This document shows positions 1 through 11,954 of a stretch of 64,000 nucleotides of DNA, one piece after another. Under the pieces are notes generated by a model. The model was not told the origin of the DNA and searched no databases. It saw nothing but the letters and a program-made list of their open reading frames with translations. How positions within the stretch are numbered: position 1 is the stretch's first letter; each line of letters opens with the position of its first letter. The position numbers and the translations under genes are program-made. This stretch comes from Gorsachius magnificus (Eukaryota; Chordata; Aves; Pelecaniformes; Ardeidae): the NCBI GenBank assembly GCA_034008185.1, contig CM067081.1, forward strand, positions 7,935,821 to 7,999,820, written 5' to 3'.

Positions 1-1700
1 ATGTCATGGATTTTTTTTTTCCTAAGATGACAATGTAGAGAGTGATATCTGGAGCTGATGTGGAATTTACCACTGTTTTTAGCTCCAGGATATTATTGAC
101 CATGTTGTATGAAGTCATCATGAGTAAATTTTAAAGTAATACCAAGTCAATACCATGCAGTGAGCATTCATACAGCTTATGAAATTTCAGCTTGTATATA
201 GCTTCAAATAATATTAATAATAATAAGGTCAAGTCATTGATTTTGAAATTAGTATTAGTTTTGAAATTTCAGTAACAAATTCACTCCTACAGCTAAGGAT
301 GGATTGCCTCAGATTAACTTCTTACCAAGGTTTTTTTGGAAATCAATAATTTAAAATATAAATGCTTAGGGCATTTGGCAGTACTAATTTTTTTGAAGTT
401 TTCAATATATGTGGCAATTTATTTAAATTATACTGGTTTCTGTATCTGACTTGTAATTATTTCAATAAGCTGTTTTTTAAGTCTCCCTTGCCCCGTGAGT
501 ATTTCTCAATGGAGTGCTGGCTGCATCACTGCATAAAAATCTGCTATCTACAAATTCCAGGTCTAAAAAGAACTTCAGAATATTGTGCTAAAGCTGAGCA
601 AACATTTTTTGATACAAAATTAGGTCCAAATTGCTTTTCAGTGTCAAAGGGAAAAGAGTAAATCAGTAAAGAGTAAATTCCTTCATTCGCGAAAATAGTG
701 GCAAAATCACCTTTCATCTCACCTCCGAAGGGGAACCTGCGTTCACCATCCTTCTTTCTCTGGGGAACATGAGCCCACATCTTCCAGAGAAGTAATCAGA
801 CCATTAAAGTGGAGGGGCTATGAAATCAATGTATTTTATACTTTCCTTCCAAAGCTGTTACGCTTCCTCAAAGACAAGTAAATGTTAATTGGGTCAGAGC
901 AACCCTGCAGTGAGCATGCTGGTTTGAGAGCCAGATAGACATGGTGGACCAGGGTCTCCTCTCTATGGATGTCCTGAGCAGCGCTCAGTGGCCATCTTAC
1001 AGGCGCCTGCTTTAGTTTCTATTGTTGTTACAACTTCTGTAATATATTTAAAGTTTTCATCAAGTCAAAGCAAGAGGCAGAATTTCTTTCTAGTCTTGTG
1101 ATTGAGGATGCTTCCCTGAATAATGGGAGATTTTGACTGCAGTTTAAGAAGAGCATTGCATTACAAAGTGCAACAGCTTCAGTGATGGAAGCAGGGGTAG
1201 TTGAAGTGTTTTTCCAGGAGATGACATTGGATAATAAGAGAGCAGATTGTTGTTTTGACTTTTGTTTCCCTGACTGCCTAACCTTCTATTTTATTTTACT
1301 CAATTTTATTTTAATTCAAAGCATATTAGAATGAAATTTATTTTTGGCTTCACTAAAAAAATGTATTCAGCATATGTCATTTTTGTCAAGAAAATACATA
1401 ATAAAAACAACTTTGACCTGAACTGCATTTTTTTTTTCAGAGTTCAGTTATAAAGCTGTAAGTGGTACAGCCAAGAGGCATTCAGCTAGATAGAAAGATA
1501 GGTGGTGGTGTTTCCACCTCTGAAAATAAATTAGTGTTACCAGTAGCTCAGCTATGTGCCTTTGGCTTGATGAGTTTGTCTAGCAGCACCTTTTTTCTTA
1601 TGATGAAAATTCAGTTACAAGATGTAAGAGATTATGCCCTGTTTCCTAACTACAGGAGAGAAACAGACTGACCAAGGAGCAATGTTTGCTATCTCTTCTA

Positions 1701-2112
1701 ACGAAAGGATTTAGGGACATCAAATGAAACGACTACGCAGCAGGTTGAAATATCCATAAGGAGATACTTGTTTAGTGGTAGGAAAGCCATGGAATTCATC
1801 GTCAGAGGACACTGTGGATGTTAAAAGTTTACGTGGGTTTTGAAAGCAGTTAAACAAATTTGTGGAAGATTAATTTATCCAGGGCTATTAAATAAATAAA
1901 TAAATACATTGAATAAATAGAGCAAATAGAATAAATAAATAAATAGAAGTATCTCTGACTCAGGGAAGTCCAGAGTCATCAGCAGCTGAAAATCTGTTTT
2001 GGGTAAATATTGCATTAATGCTTCTCCTTTACCATCTGTTAAAGGCCACTGCTGGAAAGAACCAGCAGACTAGATGGACCCCTGGTCTGGATTATGGCTT
2101 CATACAGCTTTT
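1701..2112 (+). repeat. Old CR1-type LINE 3' end fragment
   Basis: The sequence follows the 3' end of the old amniote CR1 class. It runs from a stretch around TTAGGGACATCAAATGAAAC, through a segment like the usual 'gaattcattg' and 'gtggatgttaaaagttta' parts, to the closing phrase near CTAGATGGACCCCTGGTCTG. It is heavily diverged and interrupted by an AAAT microsatellite. It is 5'-truncated, as CR1 copies normally are. The call rests on memory of the family pattern, not on an alignment. Confidence 0.65.
1886..1947. repeat. (AAAT)n microsatellite, imperfect
   Basis: Repeated AAATAAATAAAT units broken by ATTG and AGAGC interruptions, sitting inside the old CR1 fragment. This is an ordinary low-complexity expansion. 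Confidence 0.85.
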
Positions 2113-4609
2113 ATCTTTTCTGCGAATGAACACCTTACTCCACACATTAGCTCTGAGCTTCCCTACAGTGTGACCATTCAGGCAATAGTGACAGCAGTGG
2201 CTCCTTTAGGCAAAGGGCTTGATTTCTGGGCAAGCCGCCCAGCCCTGGGTAGGGATGCGGTCGCTGAGGTTGGGCTGGGTGGCTCTCCTGGTCACTGGCC
2301 CTCTGGCCTTGCTGCCTGCTCTTGTGTCTCTGCAGCAATCCTGCGGCCAGGGGCCAAGGTCTCTGATTTTAATCTGTGGGAGAGGTTTTTGCACTGCAGG
2401 GTTGTGACTGTTCTTTTCTCTTTTCTCTTTCCATTCCTGTTGGTAGCCACTAATGGACCCCCTCTTGAAATCAATCGCTGCGTGGTGGGTTGTGTGGGGA
2501 CTCAAGCTGGTGCTCAATGAGCTCAGCGTTGCATAGCTGCATTAATATGGCCTTTTACCTGTGGTAATTGGCTGTAGATATATGGAAAACATTGATCCAG
2601 GTGGATTTTCATGCTAGATCTACTCTGTCAGTGTCTGAGCTGGCTTGGATATCTCTGCATGGGATTTCATGGTGCCAATTTGATGTAATACGAGCTGTCT
2701 TTGGGGTCAGACTCTCTTGGATGCTAGGTATTAGCTTGGTAGGTATTTTCAAGCAAACAGCCATCCTGTGATAAAGGTGTGCTGCCTAAAAGGATGAAAG
2801 GATATGTTCAGTGTGGCAGAAAGTGTTAACTGAAGGAGAGCCCCAGCCTGGCCCCAGGAAGTTCTCCGAACTCGACTAGAATGCAGAAATGATCCCAAGT
2901 ATTTTAAACAACAGATAAACTGCTTTTTAGCCAAGTTTGCGCCTGGAGTGAAGTCTTACAGCTGAGTTTAAGACCTTTAAAAAATAAAAAAAAAGGCAAA
3001 TGCTGATGTGTCCTCTATTGAAACTGCGAATAGAAACATATTCAAGCTTCTAAATATATTTTCTTCTAACAGTTTAAAGGCTGCAGGGACTTTTCCATTC
3101 CTAATTATACAGTGCAGTATGCTGTCTGTTTCTGACTTGAACTTCAGAAATAGAAATTAGAGTTACAAATGAAACATAGGGAGAAGGGTAAAGAGACAGG
3201 ATATTATAAGGAGCCACTCCACTAATATTTTTACTGATATTATTACCAGTTGCTTGTGTTTCAAATTCAATTACTATTACGTAGAGCTTTTAATACATTG
3301 ACATTTCATTAAGGTGGCTGTTGTTTTTAAAGTAATCCACAATTAAACTAGTAGCAAAGGATAGTAAACGTCTTGCGACAGCTCGGTAGCTGTGCTGGCG
3401 GTGTCTTGGGTCTCAGCAAGGTCACGTCATTAACAGGGCATGGAGCACACAGTCATTTCAGGCAGTAACACATTCTGAAATTCAGAAGTATTTTCTGAAA
3501 TCTGAATTATTCCCTGACAATTTGGACTCCAGTCTCTGTTCCAGAAGTAAAATAAAGCTCCAGATCCTCTGGTAACATGTCTGCAAGTCATGATGCTGTG
3601 ACCTTAAAGCCCTCCTGGATGTGATCTGAAATTTTTGACTGGCTTACAATAGGCACTCCTACCTCCTAAACCATCTCTGAGCTCCTGGTATACAGAGGGG
3701 GAATTTCCTTTGTCCTTTTTGCTTTCTCATGCAACTTTCTGGAGGACAAGGACTAGGACTTTGTGCTAGTCGGTCCTGGACATGGGAATTGGAAAAGTGA
3801 CTGAGCCACTGCACGGATCTGGTGGGAGTGAGCTGGATCCATATGTGTGGGCTTTTTCTGCTGCTCCTCTGCTTCTTTTGCATTCTGCCCTCTAGGCAGG
3901 AAAGCACCAGAGATCAACTTTCACTTGGACAGACAGGTAGCTCTTTTCTATGCCAAAAACACTGCAAATATTCAAAGGTGTGAACCATGGGGGCAACTAA
4001 CACAATTGCAGGTCCTCCAAAACCTCATGCTGTGGGCTGAAGGCTGGTGGTATGCTGAAGGACAGAGTTTCCATTATGTTGTAAAACCTACACATTAATT
4101 AAATCAAAAACATTTGTAGGATTTTTGATTTCAGTCTCTGGGCTGAAAATCAAGCCAGTTGCTGGTATGAATTATGAGGCTGCAGAAGCGTGGCACCAGG
4201 CTTAAACGAGCACACCCTGCTTTTCAGCAAGACTTGTTAGCTCAGCCAAGCTCCAGCCTCCAGGCTCCGAACAGCCAACACACTGAAACAGGTTTGCCAG
4301 TACAGGTGGAGAAAGCATCCACCTGGGTGTATTTATTGACAGCAATTCTGGGCAAAGACTTTGGCTCCCATCTCGGCACACACACAGACACTCAGGCAGC
4401 ACAAACTTTGTGCATGGTGGAAGTGTTTGCCCTTCATCTCTCACTTCTGAAGATTGGTTATGGGGGTGAATGCAGCCAAGAAAAGGCGCCAAGAAAAGGC
4501 AGGGAGCTGCTTTTGTTGGTTATCTATTATTTATGCTGAGTACACCTAGAGGCTGTGCTGAGGGTTAGTCCCTTCTTGAGATGAGCTAAGAAGGTGTAGA
4601 CTCTCCCCT

Positions 4610-4725
4610 GGAAAGTTTATTTCGACTGTAAACAGGAGATAAAGGAAGTGGGACGCAGGTGGGGTTTTAATCCTCTATTTGAAGATTAGGAAAAAAAGAA
4701 GTTTTGACCTGTTCAAGGTTGCAGG
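4610..4725 (+). repeat. Possible MIR-like SINE fragment
   Basis: The order 'aaacaggagat...ttttaatcctctatttgaagattagg...ttgacctgttcaaggttgca' resembles the MIR core-SINE 3' half ('gaggaaactgaggcac...gacttgcccaaggtcacac'). Divergence is high, so the boundaries are approximate and the family assignment tentative. Confidence 0.35.
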
Positions 4726-4787
4726 GGAAGAGTTGGGGTGGCACCGGGCCAGCACAGGAAGAGCTGGGGTGGCACCAGGCCAGCATT
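4726..4787. repeat. Two-copy 31-bp tandem duplication
   Basis: Bases 4726-4756 and 4757-4787 are nearly identical copies. The shared core is GGGGTGGCACC followed by AGG or GGG and CCAGCA, with two or three mismatches. Confidence 0.85.
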
Positions 4788-6571
4788 TTGGGGAAAAGGA
4801 TTATATTCTTTTCAATTTATTTCATTGTAATAGATTAATGCCACTGACTAAAGAATTCATAAGATTGAAGGATTTATTTTTTTTCTCTCAGAAATGCAAC
4901 ATTCTGGTTTTACTCCTTATTTATTTTCCTTGGAACTTTCCTCTAGCTTTTGCTAGAAGCGTAGCTTAGATTCAATACTTCAGCTACAGCCTTCATGTCA
5001 AGTACAGCTGGGTTACCATTTTGTTTTACCAATATTTGCACGTATATTTAAATCAAAATCACTCCTAGAATTTCCGATTTTTATTAAGTTCAGTTCAAAT
5101 TCTGCTGTGTCATTCACAAATTATCACACACCCCCCATATTTTTTATCAAGTATTATTTTCAGCCAGTAACCATTTTATGAGATATTTGTAATTTCATTA
5201 TAAAGCACATAAGTGTCAAATTTTGAGTTAGGGTTGGCGGGTACCTTCATCAGACATTTTCATAAGCACTAGATCTTCTCTAGATTCCAGAAATAGACAG
5301 AAATTTTCTTCTACTGCTAACTTTTATCCCTTCATTTTTAATTTGGACATAGCAGTAGTTTTCTACTACTTTACAATGTCAGAAAGGGGCCTGAGGGTAT
5401 ATGTGAATTTGTTACAGAAATTGGATCATGTGTCTAAGGATCATTATACCTAAAGAAACAGTATGCCCTATGGTACGTACATATCACTGGCATTTAGTTT
5501 TAGCTCTGTATTCTGTAAGTGGAAAGACAGATCTGAAGACTGCTGTAGTGAATTTGAGATCCTTTATTTTTAATTCTTAGTTGAAATTTTAAAAAATAAT
5601 CATTTATTCCTCTTGGAAAGAAATTATATGGGCCAGTACCAGTCATTACATTTTTTTATCCCTATATGCTGTAAATTGTCCTTACTATGGGATAGAAAGT
5701 GTGCGTATAGAATGAAAAAAAAACCTAGGGGGGAGAGAGTCAGTCTTCTCTAACTAATGGAGTAGACTGATTCTCCTGGGGTCAGATAATGTATTTATAT
5801 TATTATTCACTGATTTCTTGAAGGATAATAATCAGTCCTTTCAGCTTGTCACCTGTAATCTTGTGTTCCTGCTTGAAGCGCCGTGTTCTTGTAACTTCTC
5901 GACAAAACCAAGCATCAACCCTTTTATTGATAAACTTTGGTTAAAAACGTTGGACAAAGCAGGAACAAAGAAACTAATTTAAAGTTTAGTGCTTCTCTCT
6001 CTTATTTATGTTGTCTACCTGATAACCTCCATACTAATACATTGAGGTATATATATCCGCCTGATATATTTCATAGTTTTGCACTGATTCTCCCTTAATA
6101 ATGGCATTTTTATCTTGATTTCTAAGCTTCAATTAAGAATAAATAAAGTCCATATCAATTTAAACTTTTCTGAGAAGGCAGCTAAAAAGAAATTAGTTTT
6201 GCTTAGAAATAATCAATTAACAGTAGCCATTCTACAACAGAAAGTGTGGTAACCATATTTGTGAGAAGCATGGCTGTCCCATTTAATAGCTTTCCAGTTA
6301 ATCTGGAGGTGTCTGGATGATAACTAAGACCCGTGGATTACAGCAGCTTTTAGTGTCATGACATTGTCCCATGGAGCACAGATCATTCCCTTGTTCTTGA
6401 GTACATAGTTGGTCCCAACTAGCTCCTTTATGGATCTGCAAGGGGGCTCACGCATCTTGGCAGGACCATTTGGTCTTCCAGGGCTCTTCGCTGCTGTACC
6501 AGGCAGCTCTGTGCTTCTCTTCAGGGCACCATATTGCACAGAACAAGTGAACAGAATGATCATTACCAGTT

Positions 6572-7166
6572 TGTGCTGGTTTTGGCTAGGAGAGACTTAG
6601 TTTTCTTCACAGTAGCTGGTATGGGGCTACATTTTGGATTTGTGCTGGAAACAGTATTGATAACACAGGGATGTTTTCATTATTGCTGAGCAGGTCTGAC
6701 ACAGAGTCAAGGTCTTTTCTGCTCCTCACCCCACCCCACCAGCGAGTAGCCTGCGGATGCACAAGAATTTGGGAGGGAACACAGCTGGGACAGCTGACCC
6801 CAACTGACCAAAGGGATATCCCAGACCATATGATGTCATCCAGCATATAAAGCTGGGGGAAGAAGAAGGAAGAGGGGACATTCAGAGTTATGGAATTTTG
6901 TCTTCCCAAGTCACCGTTAACGTGTGATGGAGCCCTGCTTTCCTGGAGATGGTTGAGCACCTGCCTGCCCATGGGAAGCAGTAAATGAATCCCTTGTTTT
7001 GCTTTGCTTGCATGTATGGCTTTTGCTTTCCCCATTAAACTGTCTTTACCTCAACCCACAAGTTTTCTCACTTTTACTCTTCTGATTCTCTCCCCCATCC
7101 CACTGAGGGGGAAGTGAGTGAGCAGCTGGGTGGTGTTTAGCTCCTGGCTGGGGTTAAACCATAACA
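6572..7166 (+). mobile_element. Solo LTR of an ERVL-like endogenous retrovirus, sense to DLG2 (copy 1)
   Basis: A 595-bp element that begins TGTGCTGGTTTTGGCTAGG and ends GGGGTTAAACCATAACA, so it has the TG...CA termini of an LTR. It is flanked by a perfect 5-bp target-site duplication CAGTT (6567-6571 and 7167-7171), the size expected for ERVL integration. A TATA box (TATAAA, 6846-6851) lies just after a CRE-like TGATGTCA (6831-6838), and an ATTAAA polyadenylation-type signal lies at 7034-7039. These fix the LTR's own direction as + strand. No internal retroviral genes adjoin it, so it is a solo LTR left by LTR-LTR recombination. The family matches an abundant Neoaves LTR. The frames read through it on the minus strand are not genes. 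Confidence 0.9.
6831..6851 (+). promoter_or_regulatory. Decayed CRE plus TATA box in LTR copy 1
   Basis: TGATGTCA at 6831-6838 looks like a CRE (TGACGTCA) whose CpG has mutated to TpG. TATAAA follows at 6846-6851. The arrangement is a compact retroviral core promoter pointing toward DLG2 exon A, about 4.9 kb downstream. Whether it is active cannot be seen from the sequence. Confidence 0.6.
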
Positions 7167-10100
7167 CAGTTGTAGCTTACTATATTTCTAATAAGTGCCT
7201 AAGGCTTGTACTCGTATTATTTACTTATGCCTTGACTGAAGCAGTTATCAGCTTTTCAAGGATGTCTGTACAGTTTCTTGAAAACAGTAAACATGAAACT
7301 CAGATGAAGGTAGTCAGGTTTAGAACAAACGTGGAATAAGCCCTTAAAGAATGGTATTTTTCCCAATTAATCCAATCCTTTATTTGCTTTGAAGGTAGCA
7401 ACAACTATTGGTAAACCTCTGTGTCCCTGATCTTCCTCCTTAATAGCAAAATCTCTCCCATATTCCTTCTATCAGTTGTAACTGCCATGGCAAGATTATA
7501 TCATGTGTTCTGTATTCTACAATCCAGGGTCCTTCATATCTGAATTATTCTACAAAAGTCTTTTGGAATATATCCATTTTGTTCAAGTATTTAGATGAGC
7601 AAGTGAGCCATGGGAAGAGCTGCCTAACTCATTTTAACCCCCTGTTACCTTCATGGGTGATTCTACAGACTTGAATAAATTTAAGTATATGCATAATACT
7701 AAGTCCCCATTTGAGTATTTTGGCTACCTCAAAAATTAATCACATATATGCCGTGCTGAACTGAGATATGTAGTCCTTCTTTTACCAAGGTAACAATAGT
7801 GTGAACATTGCTTTTAGGCTTACGTTATTTTAAAATACGGTTAGAACATCTTTTCATTGGTTGTTTTTTGGTTGGGGTTTTTTTGGGTTTTTTTTTCAGC
7901 GGGGCACATGCAGTTTCCAAAATGCTTCTAATCACATGTTGCTTTTCATTGGAACATGAGTAAATTTAGTCAAGAACTCTGTGAACCTGTATCACCATCA
8001 GATGCTGTTTATGTTGTTAAATCTTAGCAATTTAAATTCTGTGTCTTAAGAATAATTTTTAAGAGTTCGTTTTGTATAGAATTAGAGAAAATAGAGCTTC
8101 CTCTAGTTTGTTAATTTATGCATAAGTCATTAGCCATAGCTTAGAATACAACTTCCTTTTCTGCTTTATCTTTCATTGGAACTTTTTACAAATCATTAGA
8201 AATTTTTTCAATATTTTTCAATCTTAAAAAATAGCTATGAATAGACCTTACTCAAAGAAGTATATGTTGTTAAGATTTACAAGTCAAATTGTAATAATTT
8301 AAAAATGCTGAGACTGTTAGATAAAGGCTTTAATATTAAAAATATATATTTATGGTGTCTCATTGTGGAAACAAAGAAAGTGTTCCTGGAAACATTTTCC
8401 TCCTTCCTAGATTTTTTTGTGTTGAATTACTGTAGGTATTGGTGAAACTATAGGGATCTGTCTTCTTGGATTTATGTATTCCTATCTTGGATTACGAGGC
8501 AGATCTTCTCCTTGGCACAGGTCTGAAACTGTGCCTGAAACTGACTTCTATATATAGTGTATACACACCTATAGGCATTGGGAAGATTTTGAGATAATTG
8601 AAGAAAGGAATCCATGTATGAACTGGCATATACTTTTGCCATATAGCTGTCACATGAATATCTCAATGAAGCCAGGAAAATATATTTGAGAACTGTTTGC
8701 AGGGACGAAATAATTTTGCCCCCAAGTGGTAAGACCATCCACTTGATCATCTGAAAGGATTTTCTTAAATTGGATCTACTGACTTTTTTTGCTATTATTA
8801 TTTTAGGTTTATATTGTTGTGGCATTTGTATATAGGTCACTAAAAAAGCAGAGATCTTACAGAGTAGGAACTGTGTTATAAAAGTTTAAATAGAAGGGAA
8901 AAGTATCCCAAGCACACTCTCACAGATTTCTGCTTTAGATAATAACAACTATGCCAAGTATTGGCCCTGAAAACCTTCTCCATAGATTTAAGGAGAAAAA
9001 TTCAACATCACAGTCTGTGTGTTGAGATGTTGCTTCAGCTTTCTTGGTTTATTCTCTTCTCTGAAATTCTCTCATTTTTTAATGAATAATGATTCATTTT
9101 TTTATATCTTCCAAGTACTCTGTTTTTCTAAATTAAAAAACCAAAAAAATATTCTGGAGTTTCTAGATTAATAATAATCACAGAATCATTTAGCCATTAT
9201 GGTTAATGTTAGTCATCTCACCAGCTTATGTCATTTACTTCATTGCACCATGGACCTGCTGTTTTAGAGGCCTGAATATTCTCAAAGAATATTTGTAGAT
9301 CATTGTGTTCTGTAGACCTAGCATGGGTCAGCATGCCCTCCAAAAAACTGTGTTAAAGCCCAAAGATCTCTATAGACACATATATATGTGCATGCTATTA
9401 TGCATGTACATGTATGTTCCTGAATATTGTATTTCTTTTATTTATGAAAACTAAAAAACTCATCTCTCTGAGAGGGAGAAAGAAAGCCTGCAGGTTCAGC
9501 ACGGTATCGCTGGATATCTAGCACTGGATGTAATCATCAGAGCAGACTGGATGGGATAATTGTTGTCCTGCCACTTCTGCACTGAAAAAGTTTGTATGAA
9601 ACTATGACGGATCAGCTTGGTATTCTCATTCTTGTGTTCATCCTGCACTAGTACTACTAATCTGTGCATATTTTATTAAAGATAGTCTTACATTTTTTAA
9701 GTAGATAACTCTAAAAGGCCAAATTTTAGTCACTAAAGTGAGATTTCTGTTGAAGTGTAAATGTCCTTTTCCAAAGGGTCTTGCTTCTTCAGTAAATGGA
9801 GGTGTGTGGTTTACGGATTTTGGCAAGTTAATTCCATGCTGTTTATTGACTTTCTCTAAAAGACATGCTTTTTGCCTTAACAGAAGGCATCACTAGAGCC
9901 TTTATGAGAGGTCTTAGGTAGATAGGTATATCTAGTTATATCAATATTTAGCAATGCAGGGCACAGGGTACATGAAAACAAAATAAATGTAATCCTTCTT
10001 TTTAGTGTTTTTATAATATTTTCCCAGCTTTTGATCTTCATAACCATCCAGTGGTTCGGAACCTGTAGTTTGTTCATTAAGCATGGTATAGCCACATGTA

Positions 10101-10945
10101 TTTTAGATATGATAGCAATAAGAGTCATAAATTTGACAAGAATCATAGATATAATGATATTAATAGAAAAACTGGAAGCTCAGACACTATTACTGTCTTT
10201 CTGAGTGGGAAGCACTAGCAGGATGTATTCATGATTTATTTAAAAGAATAAAGCAATTTATATTAGAGCACTTATTAATTTGACAGCCAAGCCACACAAT
10301 TAAATATGGGAAGTTAATACTTCTGGCATTGAAGGAAAGCAGCACACCCAACCACTGGATGAAAACTGAAAACTTTGCAATACAGTGCTTTTTATCAGAG
10401 GGAAAGTATCAATTTTGTGACCTTTCCAAGTTCTAGAAGTTGTCAGATAAAGGCTGCCTTTCCCCTCTAAATGTTATTCCAAAAGGCTGATAACACAGAA
10501 AGTCTTTCGTTGCAAATAGTTGTGGTCTTTTTGTTGGTTTGGTTTGGTTTTTTAAACAAAAACAACAGCACAAGAACATAACAAAATTCCATCCTAAATT
10601 CTCAGAGTTCAGATAAACTTTTGGTAAAGCTTCATTCTCCCGTCATGGGCTAAGACTCCTGAGCAATACCCAGCCCGTGTTCTTTTGCTGTAAAAAGTAA
10701 CATTTGATGGTTGATCATTATGTATAGAAACATAGCGGAAACGGGAACATTTTTAGCAACTCATCTTTTCTTCACTGATTGTCCTTTCAGACAAGCAGAA
10801 CACATTCATTTACATATGCCTTTTTCTTCTGTACGCAAAATACTTAGAGGCATCTCATAATAAATGTACTTCCCATAAGAACAATATTATCAATTCATCT
10901 AGTTCTTTGGAATTTGCTCTTCTCACTTACCCTCATTTGCAAAGA

Positions 10946-11050
10946 AAGGATGGCCCAGTAGTTAAGTGATTAGCCTGCTGCTTTGGAGATGGGTTTTAAT
11001 GTTCTCAAGGTGTAGATTTCCTTTCCAGCTTGAACAAACCTATCAGGTAA
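10946..11050 (+). repeat. MIR-like tRNA-derived SINE fragment
   Basis: The phrase GGCCCAGTAGTTAAGTGATT, then AGCCTG and GGTTTTAATGTTC, parallels the tRNA-derived head of MIR/core-SINEs ('gtggcctagtggttagagcactagcctg...ggttcaaatcc'). An A-box-like and a B-box-like segment are recognisable. It is diverged and incomplete. Confidence 0.55.
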
Positions 11051-11784
11051 GGAGAATACTACTCCGTCTAACCAGGATATTTTGAGGGTGAATATATTAG
11101 TTCATCTTCAGATATTATAGTAAATGTCCAAAGTAAGAATATGAGGGAATTTTGTTAATCTTCTATGAAAAATATATGCTATTACCACACAGCAGGTCTC
11201 GGAGTCTACAGTCAGTGGTGAAAATATAAACAATGAAATTTACTCAAACTATTTAGCACAAAATATTCTCTCTTAAGTTGTCTGGTTTTTGTAGGACAGC
11301 ATTTTTACTTTGACAACTTAGAAATTTTTGGCTCTGATGAAGAAATATGAGAGATTTAAGGAGGTATTTGAACCATTATTGGTCTCTCTGTGTTAAATTA
11401 AATCCACTGATTTCCTTAAGAGCAACTGTATTAGTAATAGCACACAGCAGCAATGTTGTGACTCGATTATATTGCTTAGTAAAAAGTGTTTTAATGAAGT
11501 CATTTATTACTCATTTCTATCACTCTATGAATCCAACCCCAATTTGTGAAGGAGGATGGTAGGTGTAGGTGATAAGGTAGACTTTAGTTTGAATCAGGTA
11601 TCTTTTGGAGGGACTGTGTTCTGTTTCTGTCTCATTGCTGATGAGGCATATTGCATTAAATCTGTCATCTGGCAGACTTCCCAATGAGGTGTTCTTCATC
11701 TTACAATGCCATTGACAAAACTCGGTTCGGTCCAAAATAACAGGTGAAGCGTTTAGTATCTACGGTTCTTTGTTTTTCTCGTAG

Positions 11785-11954
11785 GGTCAACGATTGCATC
11801 TTGCGAGTGAATGAGGTTGACGTGTCAGAAGTCTCACACAGCAAAGCCGTGGAGGCCCTGAAAGAGGCTGGTTCCATAGTACGATTGTACGTTCGTCGAA
11901 GGAGACCTATTCTGGAGACCGTGGTAGAGATCAAGTTGTTCAAAGGACCTAAAG
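11785..11954 (+). CDS. DLG2: DLG2 exon A: C-terminal half of PDZ1, inter-PDZ segment, first strand of PDZ2
   Basis: This 170-nt internal exon is bounded by acceptor TTTTTCTCGTAG (ending 11784) and donor AAG|GTAAAT (starting 11955). The first base completes an Arg codon (intron phase 2), 56 full codons follow, and the last G opens a Gly codon (phase 1). The peptide starts [13 protein letters not shown] and contains [13 protein letters not shown]. The His there is the helix-alphaB residue that makes PDZ1 a class I domain, reading Ser/Thr at position -2 of ligands. [12 protein letters not shown] is a basic hinge to PDZ2, and [13 protein letters not shown] is PDZ2's first beta strand, leading into the GLGF loop in exon B. 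The exon has no in-frame ATG. It is flanked by two inverted LTR copies. The identity is secure because the next exons complete the DLG2 sequence in frame. Confidence 0.96.

Larger units (their letters stand above)
1..11784 (+). other. DLG2 intron upstream of exon A (3' part)
   Basis: Intronic sequence ending in the acceptor TTTTTCTCGTAG at 11773-11784. It contains an old CR1 tail (about 1701-2112), a GC-rich patch (about 2206-2400), MIR-like SINE fragments (about 4610-4725 and 10946-11050), a 31-bp tandem duplication (4726-4787) and one solo ERVL-like LTR (6572-7166). The remainder is AT-rich unique sequence in which I see no exon of DLG2 or of any other gene. The open frames of 60-148 codons here look like chance frames. 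Confidence 0.85.

Noticed and set aside
2074..2520. 148-codon + strand frame, the longest in the window
   Set aside because: It starts in an old CR1 tail and runs through a GC-rich patch where several frames stay open at once; no domain or conserved motif.
6607..7035. 142-codon minus-strand frame similar to a + strand frame at 14588-14872
   Set aside because: The similarity (ASKAKQGI, LQESRAPS) only reflects that both read the same LTR family antisense; no retroviral domain is present.
8472..8840. 122-codon minus-strand frame
   Set aside because: No recognisable family, no poly(A) signal or splice pattern around it; length is compatible with chance.
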